A model generated the notes under the pieces. That model saw only the letters and a program-made list of their open reading frames with translations. It was not told where the DNA came from and did no database searches. A program made the translations under genes and the position numbers. Source: Locusta migratoria (lineage: Eukaryota; Arthropoda; Insecta; Orthoptera; Acrididae). From it: 64,000 bases of DNA. This document shows, piece by piece, positions 54,501 through 64,000 of this stretch. Location of the stretch: the NCBI GenBank assembly GCA_026315105.1, contig CM048750.1, positions 267,025,151 to 267,089,150 of the forward strand, read 5' to 3'. How positions within the stretch are numbered: position 1 is the stretch's first letter; each line of letters begins with the position of its first letter.

Positions 54501-55149
54501 TTCATTTTCCCTCCCGGTTTATGCCTTAGTCCAGAGATAGGCGTCCATTGCAAGTCAAGGTGGTTTCCTGTTGGAGTTTTTCTCTTTTCTTGGTTTCTTC
54601 CTTTCCTAACCCTTGCTTCCTTCTTCCATTCCTTGCTGTACTCATAGCCTTCCTCTCCTCCTCATTTAGTCTCCGCTTCGGCATTTGAGACACTCTTCTT
54701 TCTCTTCACTTCCTCTATTCTTCTTCTTCTTTCCTCCCCGTGAGTGTCTGAAGGCCGACCCATGCATTCTCATGTGTAGCCGGTGACGGGGTAATGCGTA
54801 ATTCTCCACCCCGGGTAGACAAGTAGGGCACATTCGTACCCCGTGGTACAGGCCCGGCCCAGGGAGGGGTGATTACCCAAGCTGGTACCTTCCAAACATG
54901 CTGATTGATCCTTCCGTCCATTCTCAGGAGGTGTGACTTAAGGTTTGAACAATCACCTAAGGCGGGTAAGCCCTCAGTAAGCGGCCCCACTAGGAAGTAG
55001 CGTGCCATCGGAGACACCGGTAATCATGGGGGACATTTCCGCAATGACTTCCTTCTCTTCTACTGTGACTTTGGCCCAAAAATGAAAGATAGCTTCACCT
55101 CAGTGTAAGAAAACTTTGCCTAACCTTCCAAAATTTCTGGTTGTTTGTC

Positions 55150-56440
55150 GAACTGACGGTCAAGATTTCTCTTCTGTTAATCCATTTGTAATTTAGAAGA
55201 GAGTTGATGCAATTGCTGGCCCTGTTAAGATCCATTCCCGGCAGCAGAATGGAATATTGTTGCTAGAAGCGGACAGTGCTTTCCAGGCGCAAAAACTGAT
55301 AAGGACTACGCTACTGCACACGTTTCCTGTCGAAGTAGAAGCACATCACACCCTTAACTCGTCACGGGGGGTAGTTTTCATAAGATCCCTTGACGCGTTA
55401 TCGGAAGATTTTCAAAACTACATGTTTGACCAGGGTGTAACAGCCATGCATAGTGTTGAAAAAGGTCGATAACCAGTTAACACCAACTCAAACTGTGTTT
55501 TTGACATTTGATAGAGTTGAACTCCTGTCCAAGGTCAAAGCAGGATATGGCGTTATCTCCGTTCACCCTTATGTACCAAACACTACGCGCTGTTTCCAGT
55601 GCCATAGATTCAAACACACCCGTCAATCTTGCCCTAATGCAGCAAAATGTCACTTGTGGTAGGGATGCCCATGAGGGCGACTGCCCACCTCCGTCCCCTC
55701 AGTGCATTAATTGTAAAGGTGACCATGCTGCTTCCTCTTGGGACTGCCCTGTTTATAAAGATGAAAACATCATTCAGCAAATACAGGTCAGGGAAAAGGT
55801 CTCAACATCAGCTGCTTTGAAAGTTATTAGCGAGTCGGAAGCTCACTGTCCTTCCAGCAGGCACATACAGAAAGGTCGTCACCTCCATCCGACCTACTAA
55901 GCCTACTAAGGATGCAGGTATGCAGACCTGTGATTTCAATTTCACTGACACAGTTGTGCGGTAGGTCAGCCCGAAGATTGCCCGTTCCACATCCCCGCTC
56001 CCTCCTGCTCCTTCTAAAGTTCAATCTTCGTCAATCTCTCATGAACCGCGGGCACCTAAACAAGATGCCTGGACTTTGAAAAAGGAACCTGTCCATGAAG
56101 ATTTTCTACGTACTCAGGCTTCTCACCTGTTCAACTACCTCATTGTCAACGTCACTCTTCTAAAAGAGCTAACAAAGAGTTCCTCTCCTTCCCCGCCGAG
56201 GCGCGACTCATCCATCACACCGCCCAACAGTAGCCGGCCCCGGACATCCTCTGTCTACTGTCTCGCAGGGACGCACTACTGTTAGTCGGGCAACCGGCTC
56301 TTTACTGTCGGACGATGCTGCCCCTACCGATCAACTCGGGAAGGTGGCAGAAATTCCAGTCACACTGATGGAACAAGATATTCTACCAATGGATTGCGAT
56401 AGCAGTGCTCCCTCGAAGTCAGGCCCTCAGTGCCTGTGAC
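55150..56440 (+). pseudogene. I-clade LINE ORF1 (gag-like) with CCHC zinc knuckles
   Basis: An RNA-binding-type region (AFQAQKLIRTTLLHTFPVEV and FIRSLDALSEDF) precedes CFQCHRFKHTRQSC (Cx2Cx4Hx4C), a CGRDAHEGDC knuckle and CINCKGDHAASSWDC, the triple-knuckle arrangement of I-type ORF1 proteins. The protein coats element RNA. Frame changes occur near 55470 and 55660. Confidence 0.8.
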
Positions 56441-56499
56441 CCCCTTTTGCCTCGTTCTTCTCTTTTCTTCTCTTATCATAGCACTTCTTCAGTAGAATA

Positions 56500-57063
56500 T
56501 TCGAGGCATTCGCTCCAATAGCGAGGAATTAAAATTACTCCTTAGATTGCACTGTCCGCTCATAGTTAGCCTCCAAGAAACCAAGTTACATACACAGGAT
56601 CGTATAGCCTTCCCTCAATATACCTCCATGTGTTATGACCTGCCTCCTGTGGATGGTATTCCAGCCCATGGAGGGGTTATGTCGCTTGTTCGGGGCGACA
56701 TCTATTCCCATCCCATCACTCTGAACACTCATATACAGGCAGTTGCCATCCTTCTCTCTCTGCAATATCTATACCCTGTCATCGTCTGCCTTAATTAGGG
56801 CAGATGTGTTGCAACTTGTTGCCCAGCTTCCTCCACCTTTTATTTTGCTTGGCGACTTCAACGCCCACCACCCCCTATGGGTTTCTCCAGCATCTTGCCA
56901 AAGAGGCTCCCTTCTAACAGACCTTTTCAACCATCTCAATCTTGTCTGTCTAAACACCGGTTCACCCACATTCCTTTCCGACACCACGCACACCTATTCC
57001 CACTTGGACCTCGTGATATGCACTCCTCAGCTAGCGCATCAGTTAGTGGTGCGCCCTTTCTGA
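56500..57063 (+). pseudogene. I-clade LINE apurinic-type endonuclease
   Basis: Motifs in order: NIRGIRSNSEELKLL, SLQETKL (Glu), FILLGDFNAHHPLW (GDFNAH) and HTYSHLDLVICT (the S-LDL motif). A stop and a frame change occur near 56800. It nicks DNA to start target-primed reverse transcription. Confidence 0.82.
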
Positions 57064-57739
57064 TACATACTCGAGCGGCCATTTCCCTTGTGTAATCCAC
57101 CTACTGCATCATACCCTATCTTTGCGTTCCACTACCTGGAATGTCTCCAAAGCTGACTGGGGGCTTCATTCTTCCATGGCGGTTTTCCATGACCAGCATT
57201 TCCCCAGCTGCGAAAAGTCAAGTCCAGTACCTCACAGAGGTTATTCTCACTGCTGCCGAACTTTCCAGAACTCGTACTTCCTCTTCTCCACGCCGCTTTC
57301 CAGTCCCCTGGTGGACTGCAACATGCAGGGACACTATTAGAGCCTGGTGACATGCTCTACGCACCTTCCAATGCCACCTAACGATGGAGAATTGCATCCA
57401 TTACTAACGACTGTGGGCACAATGCCATTGTATTATAAAAGAAAGCAAAAAAGCCTGTCGGACTGCCTTCACTAGTTCTTTTAACAAATTCACTCCCTCC
57501 TTGGTTGTTTGGGGTATCCTGCGCCGGTTATTTGGCACTAAGGTCCACTACCCAATTTCAGGCCTGACAGTATCGAACACAGTCCTCGTGGACCCCGTTG
57601 ATGTATCCAATGACTTAGGTCGCTCTTTTGGGGCAGTTTTGGGCTCTGCTCATTACCACCCTGCCTCGCTCCCTCGCAAACAGGCAGAGGCGGCACGGCC
57701 GCCTTCTTTCCAATCTTTAAATAGCGCCAGTTAAAATGA

Positions 57740-59208
57740 CACCTTCACTATGCAGGAACTAGACTGTGCTCTTGCCATGTCCCGCTCCTCTGCTCCGGGG
57801 CCCGATGCCATTCATATTGAGATGTTGAACCTTTCTCCTGCGGGGAAATGTTTCTTTCTCCGCACATGTAATTGCATTTGGACTGAAGGTCAGGTCCTCA
57901 CAAGTTGGCGTGAAGCCATTGTTGTCCCCATCCCCAAACCAGGGAAGGACAAACATCTTCCAGTTATCGCCCCATTTCTCTTTACCAGCTGTGTCTATAA
58001 GGTGATGGAACACATGGTTAATTCTCGTTTGGTTTGGCTCCTTGAATTCCGATGCCTCCTTAACAATGTCCAGTGTGGTTTTCGTCGGCATCGCTCTGCA
58101 ATTGACCACCTCGTCACCTTGTCAACCTTCGTTTTAAATAACTTCTTGCGAAAGTGTCAGACGGTGGCTGTGTTCTTTGTTTGGATAAGGCCTATGGCAC
58201 CTGTTGGAGGGCGGGAATTCTCCCCACAATGCATTCCTGAGGCTTTCGCAGCCGTCTCCCCCTTTCTATCCGTGCATTTTTAACAGACCGACGTTTTCGG
58301 GCTCGAGTGGGCTGTTTTGTCAGACCCTGTTTTTCCAGGAGAGTAGGGTGCCACAAGACTCCGTTTTGAGTGTAGTACTCGTCGCCATAGCAATTAAACC
58401 AATTATGAACTGCCTTCCACTCGACATTTCTGGTTCCCTCTTTGTGGACGATTTTGCAATCTACTGCAGCGCTCAAAGAACATGTCTATTGGAACGCTGT
58501 CTCCAGTGTTGTCTTGACCATCTTTATTCTCGGAGCATTGCAAATGGCTTCCGTTTCTTTAATGAGAAAACAGTGTGCATCAACTTCTGGCTATACATTG
58601 AGTTCCGTCTACTATCTCTACATCTAGGCCCCGTCTCTCTCCCATTCGTGGAGACAACGAAATTTTTAGGACCCACGTTGGATAGGAAACTTTGTTGGTC
58701 TCCACATGTGTCTTCTCTGGCTGGCCGTTGTACACATTCCCTTAATGTTCTCTGTGTTCTTAGCGGTACGTCAAGAGGAGCTGATAGAACTGTCCTCCTT
58801 CACCTTTATTGGTCCATAGTCCACTCGAAGTTGGATTACGGAAGCATTGTTTACGCATATGCACGGCCGTCCATCTTGCACCATCTTGATTCTATTCACC
58901 ATTGGGGGTTACGCCTAGCGATTGGAGCCTTCTATACCAGCCCTATTGAAAGCCTCTATGCAGAAGCTGCCGAATTACCATTGCACTATCGGCATGATAT
59001 ATTACTCTGTCGTTATGCATGCCGTCTTCTGTCAACACCCAAACACCCATCCTATCCATCATTTTTCAACGAATCCCTTGATTCCCAGTATGGGGTGTCT
59101 GCATCTGCACTGTTGCCTCCCAGAGTTCATTTTCGTCGCCTGCTGCAGCAACTTGATTTCAACCTCCCTGAAACCCTTCAAATGGATGTGAGCACAACAC
59201 CACCATGA
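57740..59208 (+). pseudogene. I-clade LINE reverse transcriptase
   Basis: SSAPGPDAIHIEML, ILTSW-type IVVPIPKPGKD and CGFRRHRSAIDHLVTL blocks lie in the first frame. After frame changes near 58200 come a GVPQ-like segment (RVPQDSVLSVVLVAIAI) and LFVDDFAIYC (active site FADD changed to FVDD). Then FLGPTLDRKLCWSPHV and YGSIVYAYARPSILHHLD follow, which are thumb-region motifs. Confidence 0.82.
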
Positions 59209-59290
59209 CTTCAGGCACAGGTTCACGTCCACCTCGAACTCAGCTTGCTCCCAAAGGAGTGTACCCCAGATTCGGTGTATCGCTCAAGGT

Positions 59291-60089
59291 TTGTCGAACT
59301 TTGTTCTCAATCTTAATGATACCATCTTGATCTACACATATGGTTCCAAGAACACTGATGGTGTCGCATGTGCCTTTGTCGTCGGGTTCAACAGCTTTCA
59401 ATACGAGCTCATCGACCAATGCTCAAATTTCACAGCTGAGCTTTTTGCTCTCTGTCAGGCAGTCCAATATGTTCGCCGCCGCTACCGCCACCACTCTTCT
59501 TACGTCATCTGCTCAGATTCACTCAGTGCCGTTCAGTCTCCCCCTTCACTTGGTAGCTGACGACAGCTTTAGCATTCGCTTCCTGTGGGTACCTGGCCAC
59601 GTAGGTGTGCCGGGGAACGAGGCTGCTGACTCTGCGTCCATGGCTGCTGCTCTCCTACCTTGGACAGCTACCTTTTGTGTTCCATCCGACGATATTCAAG
59701 GGCCTATATGCAGGCATATTGTTGCATCATGGCATCAGCTGTGGTCCTCGCTTCAGGACAATAAGCTTAGGACCATAAAACCGATCCCGACAGCTTGGAA
59801 GACGTCCTCCCGCCCCTCCCGATGGGAGGAGGTAATGTTGGCACGGCTGAGAATTGGTCATTGCTGGTTCAGCCACAGACATTTATTGACAGGCAACCCC
59901 CCACAAGTATGTTCCTGCGGTCACCCGACGCCGGTGCGCAATATTATTATGTTCTGCCCCAATTTTAATCATGTTCGTGTTGCCGTAAACCTGCCGTCCA
60001 CTTTGGAGGACGTTTTTGCTGATGATGCACGGGCAGCTGCTAGAGTTTTACGTTTTATACATATGACTTATTTGTCCAAGGACATTTAA
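59291..60089 (+). pseudogene. I-clade LINE RNase H and C-terminal region
   Basis: The first frame has ILIYTYGSKNTDGVACAFV (Asp of TDGS changed to Tyr), NFTAELFALCQAVQYV (Glu) and VICSDSLSAVQS (Asp). A second frame continues with RFLWVPGHVGVPGNEAADS (final His/Asp block). The tail follows, with ARLRIGHCWFSHRHLL and a C-C-H-C-like segment. Confidence 0.82.
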
Positions 60090-60264
60090 TTCCTTCTCAT
60101 GATATTTTTATTCCTCGTTTTAGTGATATTTTGAAATTCTCTTTATTGGCACCTTTTTTTAACCTTGTTTAAAGGCAATCTATGGTCAGAATCAGGCGCT
60201 AATGACCACTGCAGTTGAGCGCCCTACAACCGCAAAGAGAGAGAGAGAGAGAGAGAGAGGGGGG

Positions 60265-61305
60265 AAAATAAAAACACTTCGCCTATCCAAAGGGATGTTA
60301 CTTTCATATAATAAAGGAGAGGTGACAAATGAATTTGGAGTGGCAAATTTGAAACAATTGTTTGGTTTGGTGTGTCTAGAAGTGCATATTTGCATTTGTG
60401 TGTCATAGTTTCGCGTACTTACTGCGGGCCATTTCATTAAATTGATTCAGTAAAGTGAAACATTACTTTTTGCAATACAAACTGATCCACATATATTCAC
60501 CCATCCACCTACCTAGCACTTTTATTTAATTAAAAACATAATTATTTGAAACATGGATTGTTCGATAAGGAGATTGCTTTTCTTGTGCAGTCAAAATTTC
60601 ATATTTCATCCCACTTTTCTTCATATTTTGGAATCCGTCTCCTCTTCTCTCATTCTGTACTCAGGCTGAGTACTGATAACGTTCCTGCGCTGCAGATGTA
60701 TGTACCACTGGCGCTATTCTAGTCTTGTTAGTTTAATTTCATTCACTTACACAGGTAATATACAATGTAGGCCTGTTGGAGAGGATTAAGATTGTTATCA
60801 TGAACATATGCCAATTACATTTGATTTTGTTGGTATTTTAGAGATTTTAACATTTTTTTTCTTGATTCTGCATTTTCCTCAATTTTGCATTTAAATATGA
60901 TCCGCATGAAAATGTAAAATAGTGGTTTGACAGTAATTTTGTGCTGCAGGATATAAAAAATTACCCCTGTATATCTCACCAGTAACTGACTCTCTATTAT
61001 CAGTTCAGATGTAGTAAGGCCCAATAACCTCTAAGAGCTTATTTCGAACCAAATCGTGAACGTGATAGGGTGCAGTTGAAGATGAAAAATTATCCTGGGA
61101 TTTTTTGTATCACAGAACAGCAGTTCTGTTAAGTGTTACAGCATTCAGATGGAAACGGCCTTCATACGACATATGTTGATAAATAAGTTCATGTTTTTGG
61201 CATCGACTGTTGATGTAAATCAGTATCATAGTTTGTATTGTACCTCATACACTATGGATAAGTGGTTGAAGAGAAGTGCTGAAAGATCTTCAAATGAAAA
61301 AAGGA
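60265..61305. other. AT-rich interval, nothing recognised
   Basis: No exon, transposon end or RNA gene was recognised. Confidence 0.5.
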
Positions 61306-61319
61306 ATTCTTCAGAAGGT

Positions 61320-61513
61320 CGGCGGAAGTGGCCGAGCGGTCTGCGGCGCGCATGTCGCAGTCTGTACGGCCGCTATGGTTGGGGGCTCAAATCCCCCCTT
61401 GGGTGTGGATGTTTGTGTCACCTTTAGTATAAGGTAGTTCATAAATAGTTTGTACGTTTAGGGACTGATGACCTCGCAGTTAAGTCCTTTAAGCTTAACA
61501 ACCATTTGAAACT
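61320..61513 (+). mobile_element. tRNA-derived SINE, copy 3 (full tRNA part)
   Basis: The A box (GTGGCCGAGCGG) and B box (GGCTCAAATCCCC) of a Ser/Leu-like tRNA are visible. The body GGGACTGATGACCTCGCAGTT and end CCATTTGAAACT follow. A 14-bp duplication ATTCTTCAGAAGGT flanks it (61306-61319 and 61514-61527). Confidence 0.9.
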
Positions 61514-61527
61514 ATTCTTCAGAAGGT

Positions 61528-61889
61528 TCATCTAATAAAGTAAGACAATATATTCATATTGTTATTTTGTTGTGTGGTGATTTCCGATGGTTTTGTGATT
61601 ATTTTCATAAGTTCTGTTAGATTGCATTGTTTAATACAGAAGTAGTCTGTTGTATGTATACCGAAATCATCACACCCAGTACACAATAAAGAAAAGAAAA
61701 GAAAAAAAAAAAACCCCCATGCCAATATAACTTCATGCAAAATTTTTGACAAACATGTACAGCAATTCAAAACTGCAGCTACTATCTATGCAAAGAGAAG
61801 AAAGAATTCTAAAGGAGCGTCCACATTAGCATTTAATAAAATCTAATGTTATCGCTATTAAGTACATATGCGCCTTTAGTTCTACTTAT
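61528..61889. other. AT-rich interval, nothing recognised
   Basis: It includes a poly-A-like run near 61695-61713. No gene is seen. Confidence 0.5.
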
Positions 61890-61965
61890 ATTATAAAGGA
61901 AAAATTCCTAGCAGGAAAACTTACTTACCAGGCGAAGGAGCACAGGTAGTGATAGTAGCACAAAT

Positions 61966-62022
<57 letters not shown>

Positions 62023-62181
62023 CTAGCCTTCACAGCCTAGCTGCTTCTTCAGGCAGAAGGGAAGGAGAGGGAAAAGGAAATGATGAGGGTTTTAAGGGAG
62101 TGGGTAAGGAGCCATTCCAATCCCGGGACAGGAAAGACTTACCTTGGGGGGGGGGGGGGGGGAAAGGAGGAGGGTAAACAA

Positions 62182-62243
<62 letters not shown>

Positions 62244-62281
62244 AAACGCAAACACACCTAGGCAGACATACTGTGGAAAAA
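61890..62281 (-). mobile_element. Penelope-type terminal sequence with (CA)n tracts
   Basis: A tail block (CTAGCAGGAAAACTTACTTACC...GGCGAAGGAGCACAGG) is followed by (CA)n at 61968-62018, a hammerhead-like motif at 62028-62052, GGAGCCATTCCAATCCCGGG, a G17 run (62146-62162), a second (CA)n at 62184-62238 and GGCAGACATACTGTGGAAA. The order is the same as at 51990-53074. Confidence 0.7.
62028..62052 (-). ncRNA. Hammerhead-like motif, last A of GAAA changed
   Basis: The minus strand reads CTGAAGA, AGCAGCTAGGCTGT (stem II nearly as in 52274-52298) and GAAG. The changed base should reduce or abolish cleavage. Confidence 0.45.
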
Positions 62282-62329
62282 CCTACTTATGTTGTTATCC
62301 TTTATAAGTTAAAATATGCCATAATTGTC

Positions 62330-64000
62330 TGATTCTGCTTGTTAATATGGAATACATCTTTTGGCAATATCGAAGAAAGGAAATTTAGAGCGACATTTTA
62401 ACACTGACCACAGTAAAAAATCAAAGACTTTCCACCTAACAGCACAATAAGAAAGAGTAAATGGCAAGCATTGAAATCGCAATTAGCAGTCCAAGAAAAT
62501 ATGTTTTCTAGGCCTATTCAACAAAATAAGTGAGTTATTGAACTGAGCAGAAGTACATACCTTTTTCTGATGACGAATACATCAAGGAAATTTTGGAAAA
62601 AGTATCAGATTTTCTGTTCATGAATTTAAAAAACTATTCAGGGTTTAGAGCTGTCTTGTAATATGGTGATGCGCCATATCAAAACAATGAGTGAAAACAT
62701 AAACCAACAACTTCAGAGAGGTATTGTCCAATGCATTGCTTTTTTGCAACAACTTGACAAATCAACAGATATTGATACTACACAGTTACTCATTTTTATC
62801 TGATGGTCTGAACTGCTAACTGTGATTTCCTTGAAAGGAAAAACTTGGAGCCTTGACATTTCCCAGAATTTGAAGCATATATTAACAAGACTTGGTTACA
62901 TTTGTACAAACTCATATCAGTGACAACTAATGGAGCTCCTGTAATGACAGGTATTGATAATGGTTTTATTGCTCTTTGCCACAAAGATGAAGACTTCAAA
63001 GATTTCATTAGCTACCATTGCATAATTCATCAAGTACTGGCTAGTAAGAGATAAACACAAAACATGTAATCGATATTTGTTTAAAGATTGTAAATTCCAT
63101 AAAAACAACATCCTCCAAAGGTGGCTGTTAAAGCAGCAATTAGGTGAGCAGGAGCCGGATTTGGCATTGCACACTGACGTGAGGTGGCAGAGTCGGTGCA
63201 AGTTTTTGCAAAGGTTTTAAGATCTCTTGAACAAATTAATAAAATTTCTTGAACAGAGAGGTGATGATTATTAGCATCTGTGTTATTTACACTGGGAACA
63301 ATGTGATTTAGCATTTTTAGCAGATTTTCCCGGAAAACAAAACTAAAAGGTAAGAATAAAACAGTATCAGAAATGGCGAGTTCTATTGCAGCATTTCAGT
63401 CAAACAGTGTCAATGACAATTGAGCTTAAGAAGAAAAATTTCAACAATTTGTAAACATCATTGATCATATGGAAAAATATCTTACCTACAATTTCATTCC
63501 TGACAAGTACACGGCAGAAATTAAGGCAGCGGTATCTGACTTTGAAATTCGTTTCAGGTATTTGGAAAAAAAAAAAAAAAAATTGACAATTCATCAATTA
63601 CCCATTTAACAATTCCATTGATGATAGTGACATCTATGAAATTGCTAATAAATTTGGAGACACATTTCAAATGGACTCCTTGATAGCCGTGCGGGAGTAG
63701 CAGAGCAATCTGGAGTGCAATGTTGCGCGGCCTCCTGTTCGAGGTTCGAATCATCCCTCGGGCATGGATGTTTGTGTCATCTTTAGTATCAGTCAATTCA
63801 CAAGTAGTTTGTAAGTACTTTAGGGACTGATGAACCTGCAACTAAGTCCCATAAGCTTTACAAACATTTTTGACTCCTTGATACTGTAAAATGAAATTAT
63901 TACTCTGTGCTGCGATATATTTCTAAAATCAAGATCATCCTTTGGTCTGGATTGCAAGTCATTGGTTTCCAATGACAAATAGTCTTGTTTGAAGAAATGT
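62330..64000 (+). pseudogene. hAT-type transposase (ZBED/GTF2IRD2-like) remnant, runs off window end
   Basis: The + strand pieces are: GNLERHFNTDH (end of a BED-type zinc finger); FLQQLDKSTDIDTTQLLIF; VTTNGAPVMTGIDNGFIALC, then FKDFISYHCIIHQVL (the 'TTDGAPAM-G---GF-ALC ... YHCIIHQ--L' core of hAT relatives such as ZBED5 and GTF2IRD2); DLALHTDVRWQSRCKFLQRF; and, after a SINE insertion, a C-terminal part from about 63884. Stops and frameshifts are numerous. The catalytic Asp positions within DGAPAM are altered (NGAPVM). Confidence 0.8.
63686..63871 (+). mobile_element. tRNA-derived SINE, copy 4, inserted in the hAT remnant
   Basis: The tRNA-like head (GGGAGTAGCAGAGCAATCTGG and GGTTCGAATCATCCC) is followed by the GGGACTGATGAACC body and an ACAAACATTTT end. 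The perfect 12-bp duplication GACTCCTTGATA lies at 63674-63685 and 63872-63883, and the hAT frame continues on both sides. Confidence 0.9.

Larger units (their letters stand above)
54500..60264 (+). mobile_element. Near full-length I-clade LINE with RNase H
   Basis: The + strand holds a GC-rich 5' UTR with a structured segment (GTGTAGCCGGTGACGGGGTA), ORF1 with zinc knuckles, endonuclease, RT, RNase H and a C-terminal region. The 3' end (CAGTTGAGCGCCCTACAACC) runs into a (GA)n tract (60236-60264). It is about 5.7 kb. Stops are scattered through all frames. Carrying RNase H after RT places it in the I/R1/LOA group. Confidence 0.85.

Noticed and set aside
61320..61420. Possible genuine tRNA gene (Ser/Leu-like A and B boxes)
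   Set aside because: It is the head of a SINE with a body, an A/T-rich end and target duplications; no proper anticodon arm could be supported.
41479..64000. Further striatin exons (calmodulin-binding, WD40)
   Set aside because: I looked for the conserved continuation after LLRQ and for WD repeats and saw none; they probably lie beyond the window.
1..64000. CRISPR arrays, bacterial operons, ribosome-binding sites
   Set aside because: The window is eukaryotic: spliced exons, SINEs, LINEs and microsatellites. No regularly spaced direct repeats with unique spacers were seen.

Overview
This is a repeat-dominated stretch of a large arthropod genome, most likely an insect. Remnants of almost every major eukaryotic transposon class are present: Ty3/gypsy, an errantivirus with an env gene, CR1-like, RTE and I-clade LINEs, Penelope-like elements, mariner-type, piggyBac, PIF/Harbinger and hAT elements, a Maverick/Polinton DNA polymerase, MITEs and tRNA-derived SINEs. 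The SINE 3' body (a 'gggactgatg...' block ending in 'acatttgaac') resembles SINEs I associate with grasshoppers such as Schistocerca. An orthopteran source is therefore my best guess, but it is inference.

The only host gene I recognise with confidence is on the + strand: the first three coding exons of striatin, the scaffold of the STRIPAK phosphatase complex (Drosophila Cka), at 40665-41478. Introns 1 and 2 are only 228 and 80 bp. I see no later striatin exon, so intron 3 probably runs past the window end (more than 22 kb) and is filled with mobile elements.

Layout. 1-3.8 kb: decayed gypsy pol (+). 3.8-5.9 kb: a 2.1-kb mariner-type transposon with ~297-bp terminal inverted repeats. 9.1-22.4 kb: a minus-strand errantivirus-like provirus broken by a CR1-like LINE, a solo LTR with a 4-bp target duplication, a second gypsy element (about 13.8-19.3 kb) and a PIF/Harbinger element. 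Part of this stack is duplicated. 22.4-24.2 kb: Penelope-like RT/endonuclease (+). 24.2-26.35 kb: gypsy 3' half with a TATA/Inr/poly(A) LTR (+). 26.8-31.3 kb: near-complete CR1-like LINE (-) whose ORF1 carries an SGNH-hydrolase-like domain. 32.9-34.3 kb: Polinton pPolB remnant (-). 40.3-41.5 kb: striatin promoter and exons. 43.3-44.04 kb: palindrome and MITE. 44.8-45.6 kb: piggyBac remnant. 45.7-47.2, 52.0-53.1 and 61.9-62.3 kb: Penelope-type terminal sequences with hammerhead-ribozyme-like motifs. 53.1-54.2 kb: RTE LINE (-) with an open 351-codon frame. 54.5-60.3 kb: I-clade LINE (+), all domains present. 62.3-64 kb: hAT transposase remnant (+).

The most interesting signals are six hammerhead-like cores sharing one layout (CTGANGA, short stem II, GAAA), the duplicated solo-LTR/pol block, a perfect 268-bp tandem duplication inside a gypsy pol gene, the long-TIR mariner, and an upstream ORF whose stop codon overlaps the striatin start as ATGA.
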